Below, piece by piece: positions 1-8,451 of a stretch of 64,000 nucleotides of DNA. Position 1 is the stretch's first letter, and every line of letters starts with the position of its first letter. The translations under genes and the position numbers were made by a program. A model generated the notes under the pieces. That model was not told the DNA's origin. It saw only the letters and a list, made by a program, of their open reading frames with translations, and ran no database searches. Source of the stretch: Bryobacterales bacterium (lineage in GTDB: Bacteria > Acidobacteriota > Terriglobia > Bryobacterales > Bryobacteraceae); NCBI GenBank assembly GCA_020847045.1, contig JADLCT010000015.1, positions 1 through 64,000 on the forward strand, in the 5' to 3' direction.

Positions 1-1127
1 ATGAAATTGTTGAGCGTGCCCGCCGGCCCGGTGCCAGCCTGATTCGGAATGGGAACCCGCTGGATGAGCGTGCTGGCGCGGGAGTCGATGCGGTTGGTGG
101 GAATCTGGTTGTTTGGGAACGGCGACCCGGAGAGCGGATCGATAATCGTCGGCAAACCGGCGAAGTTGCCGGACCGCATGGCCGCGGTGGCCACGCTGAG
201 GGTTGAGGTGATTGGGGCGCGCTCTTTGAGCCCCTCGTAGCCGCCGAAGAAGAAGGTCTTGTTCTTGATCACCGGGCCACCGGCCATGAAGCCATACTCG
301 TTCCGGTTGAAGGCGGGGCGGATGGGTGAGAAGAAGTTGCGGGCCGTGGTGGCCTTGTTGCGGTTGAAGTAGAACAGGCTGCCATGGAATTCGTTGCTGC
401 CGCCTTTGGTGACGATGGTCACCGAGGCGGCGCCTTCGAATTCCGGCTTCATGCTGTTGGAGTCGATCTTGAACTCGCTCACCGCGTCGACCGACGGAAG
501 CGTGGACATTCCGTGGCGGTAGGAGTACGCTCCACCGCCGTTGCCGGGGTCGTTAAACGCCGCGCCGTCGACGTTGAAGTTCATGCCGCCCCAATAGGAG
601 CTTCCGGCAACGCGCGGGTTCGAGGCGCTGTCGGTGGTGACGCCGGCCGAGATGCGGATCAGCCGGTCGAGGAACCGTCCGTTCAGGGGAACAGTCGTGA
701 TCTGCTGCGTCTGCATGATGTTGCCGATGGTGGCGTTCTCGGTGTTCACCACGGGCACCCCCGTGCTGACTTCCACCGCCTGCTGCACGGTGCCGACTTC
801 CAGCGTGATGTCCTGACGAATGGTGCGGCTGGGCAACAACGTCACGCCCTTGACGATATTCGTCTTAAAGCCCGCGGCCTCAAGACGAACGGTGTACAGG
901 CCGTTCGGCAACCCGGGAACCACGTAGTTTCCCGAATCGTCGGTCTTGGTCTTGGTGTCGATGGCCGTGCCTTCGTTCGTCACGGTGACATCAGCGTTGG
1001 GGACGAAAGCCCCCGAGGCGTCCTTAACGACGCCGACCAAGGTGCTGTTCACGTTTTGCGCAACCAAGAGCGAACCTGCAAAAAAGCAGACTGTTGCGAG
1101 GCGGAACAAACCACGCCGTATGTGCAT
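1..1127 (-). CDS. Oar-like TonB-dependent outer-membrane receptor, N-terminal part (runs off window)
   Basis: The reading frame begins at ATG 1127, preceded by a GGGAGGG ribosome site at 1134-1140, and stays open to the left edge, so about 375 residues are visible and the C-terminus is missing. It opens with a signal peptide (about residues 1-24). A carboxypeptidase-regulatory beta-sandwich follows (about 25-110, with the typical DASGA..P.A.VTVTN and GNYVVPGL patterns). Then comes a TonB plug-like region with the PLNGR motif and segments such as EYGFMAGGPVIKNKTFFFGGYE. This architecture matches the Oar/TonB-dependent receptor-like family that is strongly expanded in Acidobacteria and is presumed to take up or bind oligosaccharides at the outer membrane. 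The substrate cannot be read from the sequence. No partner gene is visible to the left. Confidence 0.88.
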   Translation of the reverse strand, partial: MHIRRGLFRLATVCFFAGSLLVAQNVNSTLVGVVKDASGAFVPNADVTVTNEGTAIDTKTKTDDSGNYVVPGLPNGLYTVRLEAAGFKTNIVKGVTLLPSRTIRQDITLEVGTVQQAVEVSTGVPVVNTENATIGNIMQTQQITTVPLNGRFLDRLIRISAGVTTDSASNPRVAGSSYWGGMNFNVDGAAFNDPGNGGGAYSYRHGMSTLPSVDAVSEFKIDSNSMKPEFEGAASVTIVTKGGSNEFHGSLFYFNRNKATTARNFFSPIRPAFNRNEYGFMAGGPVIKNKTFFFGGYEGLKERAPITSTLSVATAAMRSGNFAGLPTIIDPLSGSPFPNNQIPTNRIDSRASTLIQRVPIPNQAGTGPAGTLNNF

Positions 1128-1361
1128 TCTTAACCCTCCCGCGAAAATGTCTAAAGACCCCGGCCATCGAGACGGTTCCTGCCCACTCATGACGCTGTGG
1201 CGCGGCTGAGAGAAGGAGAAACGGGTTCGACCAGGGAAACAGATTGAGAAGAGGTTAGCACAACTACGGCCGGGTGAATACTGGCCTGCAGCGTTGTGGC
1301 TGAATCGGAGGGTAGTGGCAAATTCCGCATGGACTGCCGGGCCCCCGAGGTGGAATCAAGA

Positions 1362-1437
1362 TGGAGCCCCCCGCCGGGATCGAACCGGCGACCTACTGAT
1401 TACAAATCAGTTGCTCTACCAGCTGAGCTAGGGAGGC
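1362..1437 (-). tRNA. tRNA-Thr(UGU)
   Basis: Read on the minus strand this folds into a complete 76-nt cloverleaf. The 7-bp acceptor stem pairs GCCTCCC with GGGGGGC, the D-arm has TAGCTCAG...GGTAGAGC, the anticodon stem is ACTGA/TCAGT with loop TTTGTAA, the T-arm carries GGTTCGATCC, and a genome-encoded CCA follows. The anticodon TGT (plus-strand ACA at 1402-1404) reads ACA, so this is threonine. It is a single isolated tRNA between the left receptor gene and the PIG-L gene; no integrase is nearby. Confidence 0.97.
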
Positions 1438-1522
1438 CCTTCCTTCTCATTATGAAGCAGCGCGCGATGGATTCCAAATGGTGTCTGGCCGGGTTGCCAT
1501 CCACGCCGTGGTCCAGGCTGAG

Positions 1523-1528
1523 TATACT
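1523..1528 (+). promoter_or_regulatory. -10 element of a probable leaderless promoter for the PIG-L gene
   Basis: TATACT lies 7 nt before ATG 1536, so the predicted transcription start falls on or next to the start codon, and no Shine-Dalgarno sequence precedes it. No convincing -35 is seen at 17 bp. The same -10/start spacing recurs at other genes in the window. Confidence 0.55.
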
Positions 1529-1535
1529 GCCACTC

Positions 1536-2486
1536 ATGCACAGACGTCACTTTCTTGGCGCGCTTGCGCAGGCCGCGCCGGCCCTTGCTCTGCAGCAGAC
1601 CCCGCTGCGTCCCACCCCGGACTCCTACGACGATCATGGCGGTGTCGTCATTGAACGCGCGGCGGACGGGAAGCCCCACGCCGGCAAGGTGCTCGCGCTG
1701 ATCCAACCGCATTCGGACGATCTGCCCATCTTCGCGGCCGGCGCCGCGTTCAAGCTCATCGACGAAGGCTACACGGCCTACCTCATCCGTGTGACCAACG
1801 ACGACATGGCGGGCCCCGGATGGTATGCGGAAACCGTTACGGCCAACCAGCGCGACAACACCGCCGTGGCCCGTGTGTTCGGATGCAAACAGGCCTTCGA
1901 CCTCAACTACAACAACCACATGATGGACAACATCGCGCGCTCGGAGCTACGGCAGCGATTCATCTTCCTGTTCCGCCTCCTCAAGGCGGACACGGTAATC
2001 TGCTATGACCCCTGGGGGCACTACGAAGAGAACCCGGACCACTATGTGACGGCCTCCTGCGTGGAGGCGGCGTGCTGGATGGCGGGCGGCGCCAAGGATT
2101 ATCCGGAACACTTCGCGGCGGGCTTGCGGCCTCACGCCGTGCGCGAGAAGTACTACTTCTCACGCTTCCAGCAGCGGGTGAACCGCGTTGTGGATATTTC
2201 CTCCACGCTGGAGCGGAAGATCGACGTGAATCTGGAGAACAAGGCGCAAGGGCCGGCCGGCGAACATGGCGCGCGACTGCGGCAGCGTTTGGAGCGCGAG
2301 GGGAAGAGCCTGCCGCTGCTGGGCGCAAACGATGCCGAGGCCAATCGCAACTACATCCGCGAGTTCGTCCTGAGCCGCGACCGCGAGATTGGGCGGCGCT
2401 ACGGCCTGGAATGGGCGGAACAGTATCACTACATCGGTCCCGAAGAGGACCGGCCCGGAAACTACGTTCGCGAGCACGCGCGGTAG
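1536..2486 (+). CDS. PIG-L/LmbE family deacetylase, exported
   Basis: The 316-residue protein belongs to the PIG-L (LmbE-like) zinc deacetylases, which remove acetyl groups from N-acetylglucosamine-type sugars. The N-terminus MHRRHFLGAL... resembles a short Tat/lipid-export signal. The metal motif appears as PHSDD (about residues 58-62; the family usually has (A/P)HPDDE), followed by a Rossmann-like region and a PDHY motif with the expected downstream histidine. The frame is open further upstream, but that extension would read through the tRNA gene, so ATG 1536 is the credible start. It is followed by the sialidase gene. Replacement of the usual Glu after DD by Leu is an oddity that may affect catalysis. 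The substrate is unknown. Confidence 0.8.
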   Translation: MHRRHFLGALAQAAPALALQQTPLRPTPDSYDDHGGVVIERAADGKPHAGKVLALIQPHSDDLPIFAAGAAFKLIDEGYTAYLIRVTNDDMAGPGWYAETVTANQRDNTAVARVFGCKQAFDLNYNNHMMDNIARSELRQRFIFLFRLLKADTVICYDPWGHYEENPDHYVTASCVEAACWMAGGAKDYPEHFAAGLRPHAVREKYYFSRFQQRVNRVVDISSTLERKIDVNLENKAQGPAGEHGARLRQRLEREGKSLPLLGANDAEANRNYIREFVLSRDREIGRRYGLEWAEQYHYIGPEEDRPGNYVREHAR

Positions 2487-2532
2487 AACAGCGCCGGCGC
2501 CAGGGCCGGGACGCGCGCCGAGTGGTGTTTCC

Positions 2533-2561
2533 TTGACACGCCCGCCGCGCCCCGGTACGCT
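2533..2561 (+). promoter_or_regulatory. sigma70-type promoter upstream of the sialidase gene
   Basis: A perfect TTGACA (2533-2538), a 17-bp spacer and TACGCT (2556-2561) form a good housekeeping promoter with a start near 2568. This lies only a few dozen bases upstream of the first plausible signal-peptide codons of the sialidase frame. Confidence 0.6.
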
Positions 2562-2639
2562 GGCCGCATCGCCGATCCCCGATCACAACCGGCAATCTCC
2601 GCGTTCAGCCGGCGCGCGCTTCTGCTCGCCTCCGCACCG

Positions 2640-3692
2640 TTGCTCGTCCATGGACAGGCACGGCCGCCGGCGCATGTGGACCTGTTCGAAAGCGGTTTTG
2701 GCGGCGTGCACACCTACCGGATTCCGGCGCTCATCCAAACCCGGCAAGGCACGCTGCTCGCGGTGGCCGATGCCCGTCATGACGGCAGCGCGGACCTGCC
2801 CGCGCGCATCTCGCTGGTGGTCCGCAGGAGCCTCGATCTCGGCCGCACATGGAGTCCGCAGACAACGTTGAGGCAGGTGGCCGAAGGCGGCGTGGGCGAT
2901 GCGTCGCTGCTGCTGGACGCCCGCGGGCGCATCTGGTGTTTCTACGCCTACGGTCCGCCCGGCATCGGATTCCGCACGGCCCAACCGGGGCCGCTCACGG
3001 GTCCGCGTGTGCTGCAAATGCACGCGATGGTGAGCGCCGATGGCGGCGCCACCTGGAGCGCGCCCTCCGATTTGACGCCGCAACTGCGGGATCCGTCCTG
3101 GTACGCCCTCTTCCCCACCTCGGGTACCCACTTCGTGACGTCGAGCGGCCGTATGCTCGTGCCTCTCGTGGTGCTGGATGCCGCCAAGAAGATCACCGCC
3201 CGGAACGCCTATAGCGATGATGACGGACGCACCTGGAAGGTTGGACCACCCGTGGCGCCCGATACCGACGAGAGCAAGGCGGTGGAGATCGAGGGCGGCG
3301 TTGTTTTGCAGAATGCACGCAACGGGCCACGGCGGCTGGTGGCGCGATCCAGCGATGGCGGCGCGTCCTTTTCCGGCGCGGCGCACGACGAAGCGCTGCC
3401 CGACGCGGGCTGCAACGCCGGTCTGGCGCGCTACCGCCACGGCGGGCGAGACCTGCTGCTGTTCACCAACGCCGCCAGCACACGCCGCGAAAATCTGACG
3501 ATCAAGGTGAGCGCCGATGGTGGACGGTCCTGGACGAAGGGCCGGACGATCCATGCCGGACCATCCGCCTACTCCACCGCCGTGCCGCTGCGGGACGGAT
3601 CCATCGGCGTCCTGTATGAGCGCGGCGGCCAGTCACCCTATGAACGGATCACCTTCGTCCGGCTCAGCTTGGACTGGGTAACCGGCCGCTGA
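2640..3692 (+). CDS. BNR-repeat sialidase-like protein
   Basis: This is a six-bladed propeller sialidase/neuraminidase-type protein. It has the YRIPAL motif (about residues 26-31, containing the first arginine of the triad) and several Asp-boxes (SADGGATW, SDDDGRTW, SSDGGASF, SADGGRSW). Exo-sialidases release terminal sialic acid, but many bacterial members of this fold act on other glycans, so the substrate is inferred. The annotated start is TTG 2640. In the same frame upstream, from about 2604, codons encode a convincing Tat-like signal (FSRRALLLASAPLLV) with no ATG, GTG or TTG before it. The true start is therefore uncertain. A promoter is at 2533-2561. Neighbours are a PIG-L deacetylase, an MFS transporter and an AGE epimerase. 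Confidence 0.78.
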   Translation: MLVHGQARPPAHVDLFESGFGGVHTYRIPALIQTRQGTLLAVADARHDGSADLPARISLVVRRSLDLGRTWSPQTTLRQVAEGGVGDASLLLDARGRIWCFYAYGPPGIGFRTAQPGPLTGPRVLQMHAMVSADGGATWSAPSDLTPQLRDPSWYALFPTSGTHFVTSSGRMLVPLVVLDAAKKITARNAYSDDDGRTWKVGPPVAPDTDESKAVEIEGGVVLQNARNGPRRLVARSSDGGASFSGAAHDEALPDAGCNAGLARYRHGGRDLLLFTNAASTRRENLTIKVSADGGRSWTKGRTIHAGPSAYSTAVPLRDGSIGVLYERGGQSPYERITFVRLSLDWVTGR

Positions 3693-3724
3693 TAAAGCCG
3701 GAGAACCACTACCCGCCTCGTCCC

Positions 3725-4987
3725 TTAATGCCCCGCCGGCGCGGGGCTGCTGTCTTCGTACACGGGCCGGATGAGCAGAACCAGCCAAAGCGAGAAGAGG
3801 GAAATGGCCGCCACGGCGGCGAACGTCACATGGAGCGGTACTCCGGCGTCGCGTGACATGCCGAAGCCAAGGTCGGCCAGCCCGCCAAAGCTGATGCTCA
3901 CCAGATTCATGACACCGTATGCGGAAGCACGCAACGGCGGCCTCACAATCTGGCAGAGTATGGGCATATTGTTGGTGTCGAACGTGCCGAAGCCCGCGCC
4001 GAAAATCACAAGCGATAGGATGGCCACGCTGAGTTGTCCCGTCATGGGCGCCAGTCCCACGCCCGCCAGCGAAACCACGATCAGGGCCATGCCGATGGCG
4101 CTGGTGTAGATCCGCCCCCGGGTGGTTCGCCTCATCCAACGGTCGGCCAGCCAGCCGCTGCATAGCGCCGCCGCAACCGCCGCCAGCATCCAGTACAACG
4201 TCGCCGACACGCCCGCCTGCCCCTGGCTGATGCCGAACTCTGTCTTCAGGATGGCCGGCATCCAATCGCGCACAATCCACGCCGCCATCGCGGGCAGGGT
4301 GAAGTAGGTAACGAGAAGCCGGAACGAAGAATTGCCCAGCAGTTCGCGCAGGACCGAACCCGGCGACGGCCGCGGATCTCCGGACTGCGCCACGGTGGGA
4401 CGCCGCGTATCCCGGAGCAGCCAAAAGAGAGGAACCGCGTAGAGCACGCCCATCACGCCGCAGATGTCGAACATCCAGCGCCAGCCCAATTCGGGATGGT
4501 CCGCCGCATAACCGCTGAAGCCGCCGATGATCACGCCTGCATAGATTCCCATCTGGTGCATGCCCACGGCGCGCGACCGCGTGGGCCCGGTGTGGTAATC
4601 CGAAATCAGCGCCAAAGCGGCGGGAATGTAGAAAGCCTCGCTCACACCCATCACGGCGCGCGTGATGAGCAGTTCCTGATAGCTGCCCACATGGCCCGTC
4701 AGCCAGGTGACGGCCGACCACACCAGCAGACTCGACGCGATGACCTTCCGCCGGCTGTACCGGTCCGCCAGATACCCTCCCAAGGGGCTCAGAAACGCGT
4801 AGGTCCACTTGAACAGCGCCAGGATCTTGCCCCAGTTCGCCTCCGTGCCAATGCTGGGGATATCGGACATCAGCGAAAACTTCATGGCCGCCAGCATCTG
4901 GCGATCCAGGTAGTTCAGCAAGGCGACGGGGACCAGCAGCGCGACGACCAGCCACGCATACCGTGAAGTTGTCTCAGAAATGTGCAT
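3725..4987 (-). CDS. MFS transporter (sugar-acid/anion symporter type)
   Basis: This is a 420-residue major facilitator protein with about 12 membrane segments. It begins HISETTSRYAWLVVALL and has the N-half cytoplasmic motif GGYLADRYSRRK between helices 2 and 3 and a second-half equivalent, CSGWLADRWMRRTTRG. The pattern is that of the anion:cation symporter / hexuronate-sialic acid type MFS families. ATG 4987 is chosen because the preceding 51 codons are proline- and arginine-rich, not membrane-like and unlikely to be translated. It is divergent from the AGE epimerase gene (155-bp gap) and convergent with the sialidase. This context suggests import of the sugar released or processed by those enzymes. 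Confidence 0.85.
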   Translation of the reverse strand: MHISETTSRYAWLVVALLVPVALLNYLDRQMLAAMKFSLMSDIPSIGTEANWGKILALFKWTYAFLSPLGGYLADRYSRRKVIASSLLVWSAVTWLTGHVGSYQELLITRAVMGVSEAFYIPAALALISDYHTGPTRSRAVGMHQMGIYAGVIIGGFSGYAADHPELGWRWMFDICGVMGVLYAVPLFWLLRDTRRPTVAQSGDPRPSPGSVLRELLGNSSFRLLVTYFTLPAMAAWIVRDWMPAILKTEFGISQGQAGVSATLYWMLAAVAAALCSGWLADRWMRRTTRGRIYTSAIGMALIVVSLAGVGLAPMTGQLSVAILSLVIFGAGFGTFDTNNMPILCQIVRPPLRASAYGVMNLVSISFGGLADLGFGMSRDAGVPLHVTFAAVAAISLFSLWLVLLIRPVYEDSSPAPAGH

Positions 4988-5023
4988 GTGTTGTGTCCAC
5001 GCCGTGGTGGCTGACCGCGGCGA

Positions 5024-5029
5024 TATACT
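5024..5029 (+). promoter_or_regulatory. -10-like element between the MFS and AGE genes
   Basis: TATACT sits in the 155-bp divergent gap. No good -35 lies 16-18 bp upstream. A GTG at 5037, 7 nt downstream, opens a 26-codon frame ending at 5117, so this could be a leaderless short leader ORF ahead of the AGE gene. Confidence 0.3.
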
Positions 5030-5142
5030 CGTGCCTGTGAGCCGCTCTTCCCTTCCCGGCCGCCCGCACGCAGAGGCGTCAGCCAGTCTACCATCCGGAA
5101 GGCTCCTGGCCGCTTGAACGTCCGATTGGAACTGGAACACCC

Positions 5143-6324
5143 GTGATCCTGCCTCACTACGCGGCCAAATACCAGACGAACCTTCTCGACTCGGTCATAC
5201 CCTTTTGGGTTCGCCATTCGGTGGACTGGCGGGAGGGCGGATACTTCACCTGCCTGGACCGCGATGGCGCCGTGTATGATCCGCGCAAGTACGTCTGGCT
5301 CCAGGGGCGGCAGATCTGGATGTTCAGCCGTCTCTACAACCAGGTTGAACGCCGGCAGGACTGGCTGGACATCGCCACGAATGGCATGAACTTTCTGCTC
5401 GGTCACGCGCGTGACGCGGAGGGCCGTTACTATTTCCGTCTGGCGCGCGATGGCCGTCCGTCATTCTTCCAGCGCAAGCCTTACGCCGCCGTGTTCGCGG
5501 TGATGGCTCTGGCCGAGTATGCGCGGACCGGAGCGGGCGAGCAGTATCGCGACGCCGCGGTCAGCCTGTTCTGGCAGGTGATCGAATGGATTCGCCAGCC
5601 CGCCCTGCTGGGCCGGGATGCACTCCCTGGACAGCCGTCCTTCCAAAGCCTGGCCGACTCCATCGTCATCGCCAAGATGGCCCTGGAGATCGAGGACATC
5701 GCCGGCGATCCGCGGCTGGGCCAACTCATGCACAACTGCCTCGACGAGGCCCTTTTGCACCACGACCCGGCGAACGGGATCCTGCTCGAATCTCGCGGCG
5801 GCGGCGAGGAGGCGCGGCTCTATCCCGAGGGCCGTCTGTTCAATCCGGGCCATTCGGTGGAGGCGGCCTGGCTGCTGTGGCTGCTCGCCGAGCGGATCGG
5901 GCGGAGCGAGCAACTGCCGCGGATCCAGAGCATTCTTGAGGGCAGCCTCGCCATGGGATGGGACGAGGAATTCGGTGGCTTGTACTACTTCATGGACATC
6001 GAGCGCCGCCCGCTGCTGCAACTGGAAGCGTCCATGAAGCTCTGGTGGCCGCAGGCCGAGGCGCTGTTTGCCACCGTTCTCGCCCATAGCCGCACCGCGG
6101 ACGCCCGCTGGCTTACCTGGCTGGAGAGGATTGACGAGTATGCCTTCCGCTGTTTTGACGATCCCGGCCATGGCGAGTGGTTCGGCTACCGCGATCGCCA
6201 AGGCAATCTCACCCACACGTTGAAGGGCAACCATTACAAAGGCTGCTTCCACGTCCCGCGAGCGTTGTTGTTCTCCTGGAAGACCCTTTCTGAGGCAGGC
6301 GAAAACGTGAGGAGGGACGCCTAG
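5143..6324 (+). CDS. AGE family epimerase (N-acylglucosamine 2-epimerase / cellobiose epimerase superfamily)
   Basis: This 393-residue (alpha/alpha)6-barrel epimerase has the usual family length of about 390-420. It shows the N-terminal pattern SVIPFWVRHSVDWREGGYF, then KYVWLQGRQIWMFSRLYN, RLFNPGHSVEAAWLL and the C-terminal KGNHYKGCFHVPRALL. The conserved histidines of the GHSVE and CFHVPR motifs correspond to the catalytic histidines of AGE enzymes. Members interconvert N-acetylglucosamine/N-acetylmannosamine or epimerise glucose/mannose units. The substrate here cannot be decided, but a sialidase and an MFS importer next door make N-acetylmannosamine a reasonable guess. The start is GTG 5143, with only a weak GGAA upstream. 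Confidence 0.85.
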   Translation: MILPHYAAKYQTNLLDSVIPFWVRHSVDWREGGYFTCLDRDGAVYDPRKYVWLQGRQIWMFSRLYNQVERRQDWLDIATNGMNFLLGHARDAEGRYYFRLARDGRPSFFQRKPYAAVFAVMALAEYARTGAGEQYRDAAVSLFWQVIEWIRQPALLGRDALPGQPSFQSLADSIVIAKMALEIEDIAGDPRLGQLMHNCLDEALLHHDPANGILLESRGGGEEARLYPEGRLFNPGHSVEAAWLLWLLAERIGRSEQLPRIQSILEGSLAMGWDEEFGGLYYFMDIERRPLLQLEASMKLWWPQAEALFATVLAHSRTADARWLTWLERIDEYAFRCFDDPGHGEWFGYRDRQGNLTHTLKGNHYKGCFHVPRALLFSWKTLSEAGENVRRDA

Positions 6325-6339
6325 CGTTCCTGAGCGGCG

Positions 6340-8436
6340 CTACTCCAGCCACAGCACCTCGTAGCCCTTCAGGACGATGCCGCCCTGCACAGTCCTGCCG
6401 GAGAGACGGTCGGTGGCGGCGCGCGCCAGCCGGACCGGAGCCCCCTTCGCCCCCGTGTTGATGAGGAACATGCTCGCATCGGTTCGCGGCACGGCCTGCA
6501 CACCCGGCGGCGCGGGTCCGGCCAGCAGTGGATTGTCATTCCGGACAAGCGTCCGGAACAGGCGGGCGAGCGAATCATCGTTGGGCCAGAAGGCCAGCTT
6601 GATGGCGCTTCCCAAGCCTGTCCGCCTGCGTACGGCGGCGGGTTGTCCGTGCAGAACCGGCTCGCTGCTCTGGAAACGGCCGAAGATCTCGGCCCCGGGA
6701 CTCACCTTCAAATACTCGCTATACCCATCCATGCCCACCGGGCTCACGCCCCCCAGCCAGACGGCCTTTTGATCCTCGCGTCCGGCATCGGCCGAGGTTC
6801 CCATGCGGCGCGCCGTGCGAGCCACGGCGCCGGTGAGTTCCGCGAGATTGCCGCCGAAGCCATCGCCGCGAAAGACCCCGTCGTTGCTCATGTAGGCGGT
6901 GAGGGGCGTGACAACCACATGGCCGCCCCTGGCGGCGTAGGCCTGCAGCACCGCTGGCAGTTGGGGATTGTCGAGCGCCGTGGCGGCGGCCAGAACGGCC
7001 ACCTGGTACCGTTCCAGTTGCCCGGGCAGAAGCGCATTCGCGAGATTCATGCTGTCCACGCCGATCCCCAGGCGATGGAAGGCGTCGAACGTCCCCGGAA
7101 TGATCTTCGCGCTGGAGGGTGTGTGCTTGTAAATGTCGAGCGCGGACCGCTGGTCGAAATCGGTCAGTACCACGGCGCTGGCCTTCACGGGTTGTTCGAG
7201 CAGCCGCGTCCCCCACTTTTGGAACAGCGCGCCCACGTCCACCACCCAGCCAAAATCGGGTTCGGGCTCGCCGGTCCAATCGAGCACGCCACCCCAGTGC
7301 GGCCAGTGACCGCCGCGCCAGCGGTTGCCGGACCAGAACATCAATCCGATCGAGCCGAACGCCGCCGGTTGCCACATCCACATCTTGAACTGCGCCTGCG
7401 TGGGGAAGGCATCGAACTGCTCCGTGCCGCCCGCGACGCCCACACGTGTTTCCGTGGTGATGAACTGATTCAGACCGTGCGCGGACCGGTGCATGTCCTG
7501 ATGCCAGGCGAGGGTCTCCCAGAATTCGGGACGGTCAGCGGAGGGCTGGTAAAAGTTCAGCCCTGCGACATCGAGCGGCATACGCGCCTGAGGATCATCG
7601 GCAAGCGCGGTGAAGTAGGTATTCCAGTCCGTGGTGATCCACTGCCGTACGCCGGCCGCGCGCAAGGCCTGGCTTTGTTCGGCGAACAGGCCGAGAATCG
7701 TGTCCCGGCGAAAACGCAGGTTGGCGAGACGCAGGGCCGGAAGGCTGCCGTCCACCTGCGGGCCAGGCAAAAGAAGCTTGTCGAGCGAGGTGATCCGCAT
7801 ACCCCAACTGGTGAGCAGCAGCCGCCGGTTCAGCTCATCAGCCGTGCCGTATGTTTTCACCAGCCATGCGCGCCAGGCCCGCTGGCAGGCGGCGTTGGAG
7901 CATACGCGGTTCAGCTTGTGCTCGATCTCGTTGTCGAGTTGCCAGCCAATGACCGATGGATGGTCTTTGAAAGCGCGTCCGAGCGCCGTTACATAGCGCG
8001 TCACCGCGGTTCGATAGACGGGATGATTGAGACAAACCGCGTGCCGGCTGTGCGGGTGGACCTCGCCGCCGGGTTCCAACCGCATCAGGATGCCCGGGTT
8101 CTGTTCGTACAACCACTGCGGAATGATGTAGCTCGATGTGCCGAGAATCGTCTTCAGTCCGCGGCGGTGGGCATCGTCAAGAAAGTCCCGCAGCCATCCA
8201 AACTCGTACTTGCCCGGCGCGGTTTCCAGGTTGCCCCAGGAGGACTCGCTCACGCGCACCACGGTGAAGTGCGCCTGTTGAAACTGGTCGAGCGTACGGT
8301 TCCACTCTTCCCGGGTTTGCAGTTCCGGGTAGACGCTGGCCCCGTATAGGAAGCGTCCGGTTTGCACCTCCGCTCCGGCCGCGAGGAACTCCATCAGGAA
8401 TCCGAAAACCAGAGTGACTGGTATCGCGCGCAACAT
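6340..8436 (-). CDS. beta-galactosidase, glycoside hydrolase family 42
   Basis: The 698-residue protein is a retaining GH42 enzyme: GASVYPELQTREEWNRTLDQF begins the TIM barrel, WQLDNE gives the acid/base (Glu170) and FITTET the probable nucleophile (Glu329). A trimerisation/ThuA-like central domain (about 400-600) and a small C-terminal beta domain follow. A signal peptide (MLRAIPVTLVFGFLMEFLAAGA) indicates export, which is less common for GH42. The start has an AGGAG ten bases upstream. It is the last gene of the minus-strand operon gntR-isomerase-ThuA-GH42, 15 bp behind the ThuA gene, so it should be controlled by the GntR operators at 11600 and 11705. It probably cleaves a beta-galactoside or related beta-glycoside. 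Confidence 0.88.
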   Translation of the reverse strand: MLRAIPVTLVFGFLMEFLAAGAEVQTGRFLYGASVYPELQTREEWNRTLDQFQQAHFTVVRVSESSWGNLETAPGKYEFGWLRDFLDDAHRRGLKTILGTSSYIIPQWLYEQNPGILMRLEPGGEVHPHSRHAVCLNHPVYRTAVTRYVTALGRAFKDHPSVIGWQLDNEIEHKLNRVCSNAACQRAWRAWLVKTYGTADELNRRLLLTSWGMRITSLDKLLLPGPQVDGSLPALRLANLRFRRDTILGLFAEQSQALRAAGVRQWITTDWNTYFTALADDPQARMPLDVAGLNFYQPSADRPEFWETLAWHQDMHRSAHGLNQFITTETRVGVAGGTEQFDAFPTQAQFKMWMWQPAAFGSIGLMFWSGNRWRGGHWPHWGGVLDWTGEPEPDFGWVVDVGALFQKWGTRLLEQPVKASAVVLTDFDQRSALDIYKHTPSSAKIIPGTFDAFHRLGIGVDSMNLANALLPGQLERYQVAVLAAATALDNPQLPAVLQAYAARGGHVVVTPLTAYMSNDGVFRGDGFGGNLAELTGAVARTARRMGTSADAGREDQKAVWLGGVSPVGMDGYSEYLKVSPGAEIFGRFQSSEPVLHGQPAAVRRRTGLGSAIKLAFWPNDDSLARLFRTLVRNDNPLLAGPAPPGVQAVPRTDASMFLINTGAKGAPVRLARAATDRLSGRTVQGGIVLKGYEVLWLE

Positions 8437-8451
8437 GGCACAGCTCTCCTT

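Noticed and set aside
1362-1437. tRNA-Thr as an integration site for a mobile element
   Set aside because: No integrase, direct repeat of the tRNA 3' end or foreign gene content flanks it.
6643-8349. 568-codon plus-strand open frame opposite the GH42 gene
   Set aside because: No domain or signal is recognisable, and it is fully antisense to a clear GH42 with catalytic residues. Long antisense frames are expected in GC-rich genes.
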